Assembly (NCBI GenBank): GCA_964651475.1
Contig: CAZYXV010000019.1
Location: 1 to 64,000 of the forward strand
Length of the DNA: 64,000 nucleotides
Direction: 5' to 3'
Source: JBGSMF01 sp964651475
GTDB lineage: Bacteria > Chloroflexota > Anaerolineae > Fen-1058
Every line of letters begins with the position of its first letter. Within the stretch, counting starts at the first letter, position 1. The position numbers were made by a program, and so were the translations under genes. This document shows, piece by piece, positions 39,306-49,500 of this stretch. The notes below the pieces were generated by a model that had not been told where the DNA came from, searched no databases, and saw only the letters and a program-made list of their open reading frames with translations.

Positions 39306-41453
39306 ATGAAACACCTGAGCCAATTCATTCTAATTTTGCTTGTCGCTTTGACGTTAGCCGGCTGCGGCGGGCCGCCGCCCACTCCCACCTCTACGCCCAC
39401 CGCCCCCCCGCCGCCCACTCTCACACCCTCGCCCACGCCGCTGCCCCGCCCGGAAAATACGGTGGGACAATTTTTTTCGGCGTGGCAATTGAGCGATTAC
39501 ACCACCATGTACCGGCTGCTTTCGCTCGACGCGCGGCAGGCCGTTTCCGAAGCCAGTTTTACCGAGCAATATCGCCAGGCGCAAAGCGCGGCCACCGTTA
39601 CCGAGATTCGCACCACGCTGCGCTCTACGCTCCAGCGCGAGCGCACGGCCAACGCGGGCTTTGTGGTCGAATGGGACACGGCGCTGGTAGGCACGCTGCG
39701 CGCCGAGAGCACAATGACGCTGACTTTTTCCGGCGGGCAATGGAACATTGACTGGACGCCGGATTTGATCTGGCCGGGGTTGGACGGCGGCAACCTCATG
39801 CAAATGACGTGGAGCATTCCGCGCCGGGCAAACATTTACGACCGCGACGGGCGCGGGCTGGCCATTGAAGGCAAGCGCGTAATCGTGGGCATCATCCCCG
39901 GCGAGATGGCCGACGAAGAGACGACGCTGGCCACACTGGGTACGATTGTGGGCGTCTCGCCCGAAGAACTCAAGGCGCGCTATAGCGGCTCGCAGCCCAA
40001 CTGGTTCGTGCCGGTCGCCGAAATTTCCGGCGAGGTGAGCACGGCCAACTATCCCACGCTCAGCGCCTTGCCGGGCGTCAGTCTGCGCGAAAAGAACGTG
40101 CGCGTCTATCGCCCCGACGGGCTGGCGGCGCACACCATCGGCTACGTGGGCGTGATCCCACAGGCGGGGGCAGATATTTACCGCGCGCGGGGCTACCGGG
40201 GCGACGAATGGGTGGGATTGACCGGCCTGGAGCAATGGGGCGAGCCATATCTGGCCGGCGCGCACGGCGGGCAGTTGGACATTATCACGCCGCAAGGCCA
40301 GGTGGTGACGACGTTAGTGCAGCGCCAGCCGGTGCTTTCCCGGCCCATCTACACCACGCTCAAACGCGATTTCCAGGAAAAGGTCGAAGACATCTTGGGC
40401 GAGCGGCACGGCGTGATTATCGCCATGGACCCCAACAACGGCCAGATTTTGGCCATCGCCAGCCATCCCGGCTTTGACCCCAACGAAATCGTCAGCCCGT
40501 CCACGGTCGAGGTCGCGCAGCCGCTCACACCCACCGAAAAATCCTATGTCAACCGCGCCACGCTGGGGCACTATCACCCCGGCTCGACCTTCAAGCCGAT
40601 TGTGATGGCGGCCGCGTTGGAATCGGGACTGTTCACGCCGCTATCTATTTTTAACGATCCCGGCTTTTGGGACGGGCTTGGGCCGGGTTTTCGCAAATAC
40701 TGCTGGCTGAGGGAAGGGCACGGGACGATTGACCTGGTGACGGCGCTTTCGGCCTCGTGCAATGTGACGTTTTACCAGGTGGGTTATGCCATCAACGACA
40801 AGGATATCAATATCCTGCCGGAATTTGCCCGGCAATTTGGACTGGGCAAACCCACCGGCATTGACGTTTTGGACGAAAACTCGGGCGTGATTCCCGATAT
40901 CAATTGGAAAAAAGAAACGCGCGGCGAGCCGTGGTACGCCGGCGACGCGGTGAACATGAGCATCGGTCAGGGCGACGTGGACGTGACGCCGCTGCAAATG
41001 GCCGTGATGTACAGCGCGATTGCCAACGGCGGCACACTGTACAAGCCGCAACTGGCGCTCAAAATCGGCAGCCCGGACATGGGGCCGGAAGAAATCGTCC
41101 AGCCCCAGGTCACCGGCCAGTTGCCGGTCAGCGCGGAAAACCTGGCGGCGATACGGCAAGGACTGCGCTGGGTGGTGGCGGGGGCGCGCGGCACGGCGCG
41201 GCACATTTTTATCGGCATGCCGGTGGCGGTGGCCGGCAAGACCGGCACCGCCGAAACGGCCACCGAAAAGCCGGACGCCTGGTTCGCGGCGTATGCGCCT
41301 TCGGACGCGCCCGAGCTGACGGTGGTGGTGCTGATCGAAAACTCGGGGCAGGGCAGCGGGGTGGCCGCGCCGATTGCGCGCCAGGTATTCGAAGCTTACT
41401 ACGGCTACGCCCTCACGCCGCTGCCGCCTATAGTAGAAGAGCCGGGCGATTGA
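39306..41453 (+). CDS. Lipoprotein class B penicillin-binding protein with MecA_N-like domain
   Basis: 715 residues from ATG 39306. A signal peptide ends with lipobox LTLAGC, then a Pro/Thr linker (about 22-50). Residues about 55-160 look like the NTF2-like MecA_N domain of PBP2a/PBP3-type enzymes (ENTVGQFFSAWQLSDYTTMY). Next is a PBP dimerisation domain (RANIYDRDGRGLA), then the transpeptidase with GSTFKP (SxxK), SASCN (SxN) and GKTGTAET (KTG). It cross-links peptidoglycan at the outer face of the membrane. A related Gram-positive protein gives beta-lactam tolerance, but that is not implied here. No ribosome-binding site is obvious. Confidence 0.9.
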   Translation: MKHLSQFILILLVALTLAGCGGPPPTPTSTPTAPPPPTLTPSPTPLPRPENTVGQFFSAWQLSDYTTMYRLLSLDARQAVSEASFTEQYRQAQSAATVTEIRTTLRSTLQRERTANAGFVVEWDTALVGTLRAESTMTLTFSGGQWNIDWTPDLIWPGLDGGNLMQMTWSIPRRANIYDRDGRGLAIEGKRVIVGIIPGEMADEETTLATLGTIVGVSPEELKARYSGSQPNWFVPVAEISGEVSTANYPTLSALPGVSLREKNVRVYRPDGLAAHTIGYVGVIPQAGADIYRARGYRGDEWVGLTGLEQWGEPYLAGAHGGQLDIITPQGQVVTTLVQRQPVLSRPIYTTLKRDFQEKVEDILGERHGVIIAMDPNNGQILAIASHPGFDPNEIVSPSTVEVAQPLTPTEKSYVNRATLGHYHPGSTFKPIVMAAALESGLFTPLSIFNDPGFWDGLGPGFRKYCWLREGHGTIDLVTALSASCNVTFYQVGYAINDKDINILPEFARQFGLGKPTGIDVLDENSGVIPDINWKKETRGEPWYAGDAVNMSIGQGDVDVTPLQMAVMYSAIANGGTLYKPQLALKIGSPDMGPEEIVQPQVTGQLPVSAENLAAIRQGLRWVVAGARGTARHIFIGMPVAVAGKTGTAETATEKPDAWFAAYAPSDAPELTVVVLIENSGQGSGVAAPIARQVFEAYYGYALTPLPPIVEEPGD

Positions 41454-41914
41454 GCACTGGTGACTTTCCGCTGCACTGACACGGACTTTGCACTGGCGAC
41501 GGTTTTCCATTGCACTACTATGACTTTACGCTGCACTGGGTGGGGGTGGACGCGTAAAAGCGGTAACGCGACAACGGCGGGAACGCTATAAAAAATACAA
41601 CGGCTCGCCCGCCACCCGCAGGCCAGCCGCTAAAAACCAATATTCAGTTGTAGTATGCTCGCTGGCGTTTATGGGGAGAGCTTACTCTCCGCTGTGAGCG
41701 CCGCTCTATGGCCGCTCCTATACCCTATTATTTGCCAGACGATGTGTGAGGGTAATTTATTCATTATTGGTCAGTAGACACCTCCCAAGGCCCCTAACGA
41801 CAAGACTAGACCAGTAAAATCTTGCTTTTCACCTCCCTTCTGCCTTATATCTGATATTAGCTTACCACATCCTGTGGCTGATGCGCTTGCACATTTCTCA
41901 GGGGTGGCTTAACT

Positions 41915-41945
41915 CAATCTTGTCCACATCTCACAGCAAACTCAC
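41915..41945 (-). promoter_or_regulatory. Operator array A: three 11-bp-spaced repeats
   Basis: On the minus strand GTGAGTTTG, GTGAGATGT and ACAAGATTG start exactly 11 bp apart (plus-strand starts 41937, 41926, 41915). PhoB/OmpR-type winged helices bind direct repeats at about this spacing. The array lies just upstream of the -35 of the gene encoding such a winged helix, suggesting autoregulation. Confidence 0.65.
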
Positions 41946-41968
41946 AGGTTGAAAAACGGATAAACGGG

Positions 41969-41999
41969 TTGCACATTCTGCCAGTAGTTGTGATACAAT
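41969..41999 (+). promoter_or_regulatory. Predicted promoter of the winged-helix ATPase gene
   Basis: TGATACAAT (41991-41999) is an extended -10 element. TTGCAC (41969-41974) is a possible -35, with a long 19-bp spacer. Operator array A ends 23 bp upstream of the -35, the position expected for an activator. Confidence 0.5.
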
Positions 42000-42074
42000 T
42001 ACATCTGGGTGATTTTCTCATTTATCTATCGCTATCCCTGTGGCTCGCTCACAAATATGAAACGAAAATAGACC

Positions 42075-43592
42075 GTGACACGAGAGCGCAAAACTCGATT
42101 GAATCCTAAAGATGTCCCGCCATTAGGGCTGTCTGCGTTCGAAAGCCTGCGTGCTGAAGACGAACCCTGGCTAGCCGAACGTGCTTACATTTTGCCGCCA
42201 GAGTTCGAACTTATGGCCGGGGCGCGCTCGATCATAGTCTATGGGCAGCCTGGTTCCGGGAAAACAGCGTTGCGCCGTGCGCTGGAATATCGCGCCCTGT
42301 CCTTGATTCCAGCTCGGCTAATCGTGCATTGGCGACCGACCCTGCCTGCCGATGCGCTCACCACCGGGACCCTGGCTGCCCGGACGCAACTTGCACAAGC
42401 TATGGATGCGTGTGCAATTGCATTACTCAAACATCTGGCTGATTCCCCTGCGGCTTACGGCCAGGCGCCTGACTGGGCGCAGCAAACATTGACGTGGTTT
42501 ATTCACCGTTATAGCAATGATTTGCCAGGACAAATTACTTTTTTATCGGATAGAGCCAGAGGATCAAGTCAAGCCCTCGTTCGCCAGTTGGCGACACGCC
42601 CTAATCGCGAGATTTTGGCAGCGGACGCTCCGCTGGATGCTGTTGTGGCACGTTTGACAGAGGCGCTGGGGACAATCGGGCTTGAAGGGATATGGGTGAT
42701 GGCCGATAGCGTCGAAGGTTTGACCGAAATCGAGCCGGAGCGCTTAGCGTCCGCGCTAACCGCTTTTCTGTCCTGTCTGGCTTATTTCGAGCAATCGCCG
42801 CTTTTTTACAAGCTAACCTTGCCCATCGCGCTTCAATCGCGCCTGAACACTTCGAGCAGCATCGTTCGCGGGCGCGTCTTTCTTCATCAGCTTGCATGGA
42901 CAGCCGATCACCTGAAGCAAATTGTGGAACGACGATTGGCTTTGGTAACAGGCAAAGATGATTTCAAACTTGGCGATATTTATTCTCCTTCCCCCTCCAA
43001 GCGCCAATCCGCACAAATAACAAAACGCCCCAAACGGCCCAAGATTAACCCGGTTCAGGCCTGGTTAGCCGGCTGCGGCGGCGCTGTGCCGCGTGGTTGG
43101 TTAAACTATGCCAGCCCACTTGCATCAGCCTGCCTTCAACTCAGGGCGCAACAACAAATTCGTTCCCTCACCTGCCAGGAATGGTTAGAGGCGCGCGGTC
43201 GCGTGCCATTGATGCTTTCGCTTGATCAACAAACAGGCCTGGTGCATATTGGCTGGCGTACAATTGACCGGCTTTCCCCTCTCGAACAGTCTGTGTTGCA
43301 ATACCTGATGGCTAACCATGGCCGCATCTGCACCAAAGAAGAGCTGTACGAAAATGCGTACCTGGCCAGTGAGCAGGCCGGCCTGAAAGCGAGTCAGCTC
43401 TCAGAAACACAGCCCAAACTGCCGGAACGACCAAGCCTCAAGAGCAAAGGCGGTTATAATAGCGTAATTGATACAGTGCTATGGCGATTGCGCGAGGCCA
43501 TCGAGCCGGATATGGACAATCCCGTTTTCCTGCTAACCAGCAAGGGGCAAGGCGTTGTGTTGCATCCGCAGCCCTTTGTAAAGGACGTGTGA
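42075..43592 (+). CDS. P-loop ATPase fused to a PhoB-type winged-helix DNA-binding domain
   Basis: 505 residues from GTG 42075 (weak ribosome-binding site). Residues about 15-300 form an AAA/STAND-like ATPase with Walker A YGQPGSGKTALRRA and Walker B-like IWVMADSVEGL. It ends with a helical arm (LKQIVERRLALVTG) that is also seen in the next ATPase. The C-terminal about 110 residues (LSPLEQSVLQYLMANHGRIC; NSVIDTVLWRLREAIEPD; LLTSKGQGVVL) match the OmpR/PhoB effector winged helix. There is no receiver domain, so ATP or partner binding would replace phosphorylation as the switch. It heads the island and is flanked by two arrays of its probable binding sites. Confidence 0.82.
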   Translation: MTRERKTRLNPKDVPPLGLSAFESLRAEDEPWLAERAYILPPEFELMAGARSIIVYGQPGSGKTALRRALEYRALSLIPARLIVHWRPTLPADALTTGTLAARTQLAQAMDACAIALLKHLADSPAAYGQAPDWAQQTLTWFIHRYSNDLPGQITFLSDRARGSSQALVRQLATRPNREILAADAPLDAVVARLTEALGTIGLEGIWVMADSVEGLTEIEPERLASALTAFLSCLAYFEQSPLFYKLTLPIALQSRLNTSSSIVRGRVFLHQLAWTADHLKQIVERRLALVTGKDDFKLGDIYSPSPSKRQSAQITKRPKRPKINPVQAWLAGCGGAVPRGWLNYASPLASACLQLRAQQQIRSLTCQEWLEARGRVPLMLSLDQQTGLVHIGWRTIDRLSPLEQSVLQYLMANHGRICTKEELYENAYLASEQAGLKASQLSETQPKLPERPSLKSKGGYNSVIDTVLWRLREAIEPDMDNPVFLLTSKGQGVVLHPQPFVKDV

Positions 43593-43641
43593 GGTTGCTG
43601 AGAGATTGCAGCAAGATTACAACAAGATTACAGTTGTAAAT
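43589..43641 (+). promoter_or_regulatory. Operator array B: four 11-bp-spaced repeats
   Basis: GTGAGGTTG (43589), GAGAGATTG (43600), GCAAGATTA (43611) and ACAAGATTA (43622) start exactly 11 bp apart; GTTGTAAAT (43633) may be a weak fifth. The first overlaps the stop codon of the regulator gene. The array lies about 115 bp upstream of the next ATPase ATG, and a TATTATACAAG sequence between them could be its -10. Confidence 0.7.
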
Positions 43642-43754
43642 CAATGGGGAAAACGAGTGTATTATACAAGTACACCTCCTTTTATCGGGGTTAAACGTCA
43701 TGACGATCAAACAAGCACATCTAGACTGTTGACCATGGGGAAAGAGTGTATTGA

Positions 43755-44972
43755 ATGTTGGCTGGCAAGGAGCAGTATGAACAGGAACTGGAACCCCTTT
43801 TTTATACGTGGCTGAAAACAGTTGGGCTTGACTTTAACCCCTTTGCCATTCTGGATGCCGGCCAGGATCCCGATATTCCTGCTTATCTCGTTGGTCACAC
43901 CGACTTTGAAAAACTGTGGGGTGATTGGCCGGCGTTTATATTTGCGCCGGCTGGCGGCGGCAAGACGGCTTTTCGCGTCCGGCTGGCGCGCGCTTGCCGG
44001 GTGGGTGAAGATGGCCGGCGGGTGTTCCCCATTGTTTATCATCGCTTGCCAGCGCCCGGCGAAATTGCCGAGGAGCATGGGCAGGCCATTCACCTAAAAA
44101 ACATTGCCCGGCAAGCCGCCCAGGAACTCTTGTTTTGGCTGGCGTATCACCCCCTAAAATTGACCGAATTAGATAATGCCGCACTTGCCGCCATACGCCT
44201 CGTTTTCGACGCACATCTACCTTCACAACTCGATGATTACCTGGATCGCCTGCGCTACTTTGGCGACCTGTCTCCCCTGGCGCACGAATTTGACCGCACG
44301 ACCAGCTATCTCATCAACCCTCCCGGCCCTCAAGATGTGCGACTATTTTGCGAACGCATGGCCCAGAGCCTGCCGAAAACTGCGTCCGGATTATTCCACG
44401 GTCAACAATTTGAACATCTAATCAACCTTCTCCTGAATCAATTACATTTCGACGCGATTTATCTTTTGATTGACGGAGTAGATGCCTACCCGGAAACCGC
44501 TTCTGATTCCAAAGCCGCCTTGCCCATCCTCGATTGGCTGCTACGTCAAACACCGCAGTGGGCCGGCCAACACATCTTTGCCAAGTTTTTCTTGCCCGCC
44601 GAACTTGAAAATCCACTTCAACAACAAATGCCCACCCTATTGACAACGCCTTCAAAAGTTGCTATTATAGAATGGTCAGTTGCAACGTTAGTAGAGGTTA
44701 TCCAAAGGCGGTTGAGCGTCGCCAGCCAGGGAATGTATGATAGCCTGGATGCTCTCAGCAGCCCAGGTTTGCGCGGCGCAGAAAAGAAACTGGCGCGCAC
44801 CGTCTGGCCGCGCGTCCCGCGCCAGATGTTAATCTTGACCGAACGATTGCTGGTCGAACACGTCCAACGCGCCGGCCCGCACGGCAAGCTTGAACCTCAA
44901 GATTTGGAACTGGCTTGCAACTGGTACGCCGGACAAAAAAAAGCCACCTTGCCGCTCGCAAGCTCTCCCTAG
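43755..44972 (+). CDS. P-loop ATPase, paralogue of the island regulator's ATPase domain
   Basis: 405 residues. Walker A is FAPAGGGKTAFRVRL (about 61-75) and the Walker B-like strand is YLLIDGVDAY (about 236). The order WSVATLVEVIQRRLSVAS, then PRQMLILTERLLVEHV near the end, follows the layout of the 42075 protein but without the winged helix. It probably forms a mixed ATPase complex with its neighbours or acts as a sensor. The family is not recognised by name. Two ATGs are close together; 43755 is taken as the first in-frame one. No strong ribosome-binding site. Confidence 0.72.
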   Translation: MLAGKEQYEQELEPLFYTWLKTVGLDFNPFAILDAGQDPDIPAYLVGHTDFEKLWGDWPAFIFAPAGGGKTAFRVRLARACRVGEDGRRVFPIVYHRLPAPGEIAEEHGQAIHLKNIARQAAQELLFWLAYHPLKLTELDNAALAAIRLVFDAHLPSQLDDYLDRLRYFGDLSPLAHEFDRTTSYLINPPGPQDVRLFCERMAQSLPKTASGLFHGQQFEHLINLLLNQLHFDAIYLLIDGVDAYPETASDSKAALPILDWLLRQTPQWAGQHIFAKFFLPAELENPLQQQMPTLLTTPSKVAIIEWSVATLVEVIQRRLSVASQGMYDSLDALSSPGLRGAEKKLARTVWPRVPRQMLILTERLLVEHVQRAGPHGKLEPQDLELACNWYAGQKKATLPLASSP

Positions 44973-45051
44973 GCATATTGCGCCGCGGGTGAGTGCGGCG
45001 CAGTGGCCTCCATAACGATGCAGACGCCGGAGGTAACAAGGTGATCAATGA

Positions 45052-45085
45052 CGGGACATGACGATGTTTTATCGGTTATGTCCCG
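45052..45085. other. Leader hairpin before the second ATPase gene
   Basis: CGGGACAT (45052-45059) and ATGTCCCG (45078-45085) form a perfect 8-bp stem with an 18-nt loop, 49 bp upstream of the 45134 ATG. No T-run follows, so it is a leader structure or operator rather than a terminator. Confidence 0.4.
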
Positions 45086-45133
45086 CTGCGTTTATCACGC
45101 TCTGCCAGTCTCTATGGGGAGAGGAATAAGAAC

Positions 45134-46561
45134 ATGACCATTCAATCTGATTGGCTCTTTTACACCCGTGACAAGTTTGTAAACCGCACCAACGAAATAA
45201 CATTAGTGACTGAAAAAGCGCAGAGGCTAACGGCCGGCCTCCCTGTAGACAAGCGCCTGGTGGTTTTCCGTGGCGCATGCCGATCGGGCAAGAGTTGGCT
45301 ATTGCGCGAGATTGAGCGCCAGCTAAAAGAGCATTTGCCAACTATTCCAGTGATTTATCTGGACATGGTGCAGGTGAGTATTGAGGCGTTCCAGGTTGCT
45401 TCAAGAAACCCATCAAGATATATAGACCAGGCAAGCTTGCACCAAATAGTCGCGACCAGTTTTGATACAAGTGAACTATTCGATCTTTGCCATAGGTTGG
45501 GCGTAGAACATGAAGATCTGCACGAAAATGATAAAGTTTGGGGGTTGATCAATTACCTTGATCGCCGTGACCGCCTTACCGAGTTAGTAAGGGTGTGCTA
45601 TCAATTGAGGCCCAATATCCTTGGATGGAATGCGTTTGAAGAGATATCAAAGGCCTCTGACGTCATGCAAGTCATCATTTGGCAGGTGGGAGAGCTTGTT
45701 GGCTTTCAGACTTACAAGGGCGCGAAATGGGGCGCGCTCATTGACGCTTTTCTCGGCAGTATACGCAAGGCAGGGGGTTTAATCCTTTTGCTTGATCATC
45801 TGGATGAGTTGTCACGTAATGCACAGGAGACCTTGGAAAATCGCTTCCTATCACCACTCGCTGTGCTGCCGGGAACCTTAATTATCTCTGGCAAACGCCT
45901 TACAGAACGCCCCTGGATAATGCCAGAGCTGCACCTCAAATCCAGAGAATATGATCTGCACAGCTTTGATTTGCCCACCACACAGGAGCAACTCCAAAAA
46001 CAGATTCCTGGGCGTGAGCTAGCCGCCGACGAGGTCCAGCCATTGAGCGCCGGCTATCCTGGGTTAAATTATATTTTGGGCATGAATTGGGGCAACCGAG
46101 CCAGAGCGATAGAGCAATGTGCTCAGATCTTGATCGGAAACGAGGTTGAAGATTTGCGCCCCTACCTGGAAGCTCTGTGCGTGTTGCGCTCGTTCCACGA
46201 ATCAGCTATGCCGGCCATGTTCACTGCGCGTCTGAATGGGCCATTAACTGAATATAGTGTCCCCATTTGTCGAGATATTCGGGAAAGATTGACTCAAGCA
46301 AGGTTAGCCAGGTGGGACAAAGCAAAAGGCAATTTTAACGTGGATCCGGCGGTCAAAGCGGCGCTTGAAAACACTTTGCGCGAGAACAATTTTGCCTTGT
46401 GGATCGTATTACATTGCGCCGCTCATTGCTTGTACAACAATTGGGCGACTCGCTACTCTCATAACTCAGAGTGGCAGATTGAAGCAGCTTATCACGCTGA
46501 TTGTTTGCGAGCAGCAGGTTACAATCCCAATCAGTGCGACTGTCAGGAGGAAAAATCATGA
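45134..46561 (+). CDS. P-loop ATPase (AAA/STAND-like)
   Basis: 475 residues. Walker A is FRGACRSGKSWLLREIE (about 38-54) and Walker B LILLLDHLDELSRNAQ (about 217-232). There follows a helical region with RPWIMPELHLKSREYDLHSF and LSAGYPGLNYILGM, like the lid/winged segment of STAND ATPases. No effector domain is obvious. GGGGAGAGGAAT precedes the ATG. The stop overlaps the next start (ATGA at 46558-46561), so it is translationally coupled to the large STAND protein and probably works with it. Confidence 0.75.
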   Translation: MTIQSDWLFYTRDKFVNRTNEITLVTEKAQRLTAGLPVDKRLVVFRGACRSGKSWLLREIERQLKEHLPTIPVIYLDMVQVSIEAFQVASRNPSRYIDQASLHQIVATSFDTSELFDLCHRLGVEHEDLHENDKVWGLINYLDRRDRLTELVRVCYQLRPNILGWNAFEEISKASDVMQVIIWQVGELVGFQTYKGAKWGALIDAFLGSIRKAGGLILLLDHLDELSRNAQETLENRFLSPLAVLPGTLIISGKRLTERPWIMPELHLKSREYDLHSFDLPTTQEQLQKQIPGRELAADEVQPLSAGYPGLNYILGMNWGNRARAIEQCAQILIGNEVEDLRPYLEALCVLRSFHESAMPAMFTARLNGPLTEYSVPICRDIRERLTQARLARWDKAKGNFNVDPAVKAALENTLRENNFALWIVLHCAAHCLYNNWATRYSHNSEWQIEAAYHADCLRAAGYNPNQCDCQEEKS

Positions 46562-49500
46562 GCCCACAGCTTGCTATAGAATACCTCGGCGCGCGCGCCA
46601 CGCCAGAACTGGTCAACCGGAAACAAATTCTAAATACAATCCAGATGACACTGGATAGTGCCGAGTGCCGGGTCGTCTACATCACTGGCAAAGGAGGCAT
46701 GGGCAAGACACGCCTGCTGCGTGACATCCTGCAACGATGCGCGCCTGGAGGCGAATGGTTCCGCCCGGGACTTCTTTCAATGTGGGATGTGCTCGACCTT
46801 TATCATACCCACACCCACGTTCAAGACGGATTCGCTCAAAGCATCTTGGATGCCTTGAGCGAAAGAGCGGCGCAAACCCACGACGCGCAGTCGCTCAAAA
46901 AATGTAGGGTTGCATTTGGCAAGTATCAAGAGGCCTACAATCATTTTGAGAAAAGTAAATATCACCTGGCCGGTATGCTCAAAGAATTGTCAGAATTGCG
47001 TGACCAGGTGGCGCAAGAATTTGTCAACGCCCTCAATGCCCTGGCGCAGTCTTATCACCTTGTCCTGGCAATTGACACAGCCGAAAAACTTTTCTACGAA
47101 ACAGACGAGATCCAACAAGCCATCGAGTTAGGTGAAGAAGGCATTGCTGTCCTCTCCTGGCTATTGAAGAAGGTGCTGCCAGTTTTACGTAATGCGACGA
47201 TACTTGTGGCTGGCCGCCCTGACCCCGAGAGCGGGCACAAGCGACTGCGGAAGGATCTAAAAGCCGCCTTGCGCGACTGCTTGATTGAGCGCAACCTGGA
47301 TAGATTTGAACTAGAGGATACCCAGGACTATTTCCGAGCCGCGGCCAGGGCTGTCGAACAAGAAGGCCAAGCTGAAGAGGCAAAACGCATTGAGGGTATT
47401 CCGCCTGAAACACAAACCGTCATCTGGCGTTATACAGGCGGGCGGCCGATTCGGCTCGCGCTGATGATTGACTATCTGCTCGAATCTCAGGATCTGCTCC
47501 CGCAAGTCAAAGACCCACCCGAAATCGCCTACAAACGAACGGATGGTGAATTGGCCACCATTCAACAGGATATTGAACAAGACCTGGTGCGCTTTTGGGA
47601 AGAAACACGGCGAGCGACCAATCTGGCTATTATCACGTTGGCGTGGGCGCGCAAGGGAATGGACGCTGAATTGCTGGCGCGCGCAGCCGATCTCAAACGA
47701 GACGAAATGTGGGATATTGAAAAAGCGCAGCAACTCTTGGATGCAATCAGGGGGCTCTCTTTTGTCAAAACCCGTTCCTTTGACGGGCGCTTTTTTCTGC
47801 ACGACGAAATGTACGATTTGCTCGACCGTTACGTTTTGGCGCGCGTCCCAGAAATCGAACGTGAACGGGTGCACGCAGCCATTCTTAAATATTATGAAGA
47901 GCGAGTAGGCCGGGCCAGAAAAAGGGTGTTTGATTTAGGGCAGCCCCATCTTGAAAAAATGCCAGAGTGGGAGAGAGTGCCCTTGGGCGTGCCCAAACCA
48001 CCCGACGATCCCAGGGCGTTGGCTGCTGCCATGACCGAACTGTACAATCTAATGGCCGAAGAGGTCCATTATCGCCTGCGCCACAACTCGCAATATGGCT
48101 ATCAGGTTTACTATCATTATGCCCAAGAGGCTCACTGGGCTAGCGAAGACACTCTGGACCTGCTGCTACGTAGTGAGATACTGGATTTTCTAACTATCCT
48201 TGGAGCCAAAGAACGTATTGAGGGGTTGCGCTACAGCGAACCACTCATTGATACTGGATTACGTTGGGTGACTCGCAACACTCGGCGCAGAGCATATGCA
48301 ACAGCAGTGAGCATCGCCGAACGGTTGCGGACAAAATGCGAGAGCATTTTGGACGATGTGGGAGCATTGGCATGGGCGCGGCTGGATTCACAGCAAGGCG
48401 AAGCCATGACTTATCAGGGTATTGAACTGGAACGCGCCAAGGAGCTTTTGACATCTGCCGTGAGCAATCTGCAGACATTGGGAGCTTTATCAGGTTTTGA
48501 AGGATGGCAGCGCGATGTGTTGCTGGCAGAGGCTTTTAACAATTTGGGGTATTTGTACCGCACCCGGGGGCAGTTTCAAGATGCGATTGATACCTATGAA
48601 AAAGCCATCCCGCTCTGGCGCAAACTGGGTGAACGGGAGCCAGCCACCGAAAAGAAAGGTGTCTCGGACGCTCAGCACGCCAACACGCTCAACAACCTAG
48701 CCTGGGCCTGCGCCGAAGTGGGCGAATTCAGCAAAGCTGAGCGATATTGTCTCGATGCATTGCACAAGCGCCAACAACTTGGGCCGCTGGCCCCAGTTGC
48801 CTTTAGCTTGAACACACTGGGACTCATTTTGATGCGCGACGACAAGCCGCACCGGGCCAAAGTACATTGTGAGCGCGCACTGGGTATCTTTCGCGACCTG
48901 GGGCAACCGCGCGGCGTTGGGTTGGCGTGTATTGCGTTGGCCGAAGTGTATCGCCGCATGAGCGATGTGCCTGATCTGTACGCTCCTGAAGAAAGCGCCG
49001 ACTTGTTGAAACAGGCCGCCCGCCACGCCCAGGAGGCCGTTGAGATTTTTGATAAATCGGTGCCCGAACGCCCCAGAAAAATTGAGGCGCTGCTTGAACT
49101 GGGCTGCGTGTATCGCCAATGGGCTTGGTTGCGGCCTAGCTACACATCAGTGACCGATAATGCTCCCCACGTCCTGGCCCAGAACAGCGAAGAGGCGCTA
49201 AGACAAGCCATCCAGGTAGCTGGAGAGGATTTGTTGCATCGCGGTGTGGATGCCCATGTTAACCTGGCTTGGCTATATTACTATGTAAGAGACAATGAAA
49301 AAGCGCGCGCTGAAGCGGAGACCGTCATCCAACGCATTGACCAACGTTATCATATCACATCGAATGGCTGGCCAGATCAATCGCTCCCCCAGGCATTTTT
49401 CTGGGTGCAACTTGGCAAGGCGTGCTTGCTGCTTGGGCAAATCGCTTTCCGAGAATTTCAGCGCAGCCAGGGGCCGGCGCATTTGGAAAAAGCCGCCAGA

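Larger units (their letters stand above)
41454..42074. other. Long noncoding region before the winged-helix ATPase island
   Basis: 621 bp. 41456-41545 repeats GCACTGGTGACTTTCC, TGCACTGACACGGACTTT and similar words four times. The middle is AT-rich and has no ORF with coding character. 41915-41945 holds an 11-bp-period operator array and 41969-41999 a promoter for the regulator gene. No tRNA was seen. The composition is less GC-rich than the housekeeping genes on either side, which fits an island border. Confidence 0.65.

Noticed and set aside
39306..41453. Beta-lactam resistance gene (mecA)
   Set aside because: The domain order resembles PBP2a, but a MecA_N-like domain is common in native class B PBPs, and nothing here indicates acquired resistance.
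41454..42074. tRNA or integrase attachment site at the island border
   Set aside because: No T-arm-like GTTCGA sequence, no tRNA fold and no integrase gene were found.
42075..43592. Two-component response regulator
   Set aside because: The winged helix is of the right type but the N-terminal domain is a P-loop ATPase, not a receiver; no phospho-acceptor Asp pattern.
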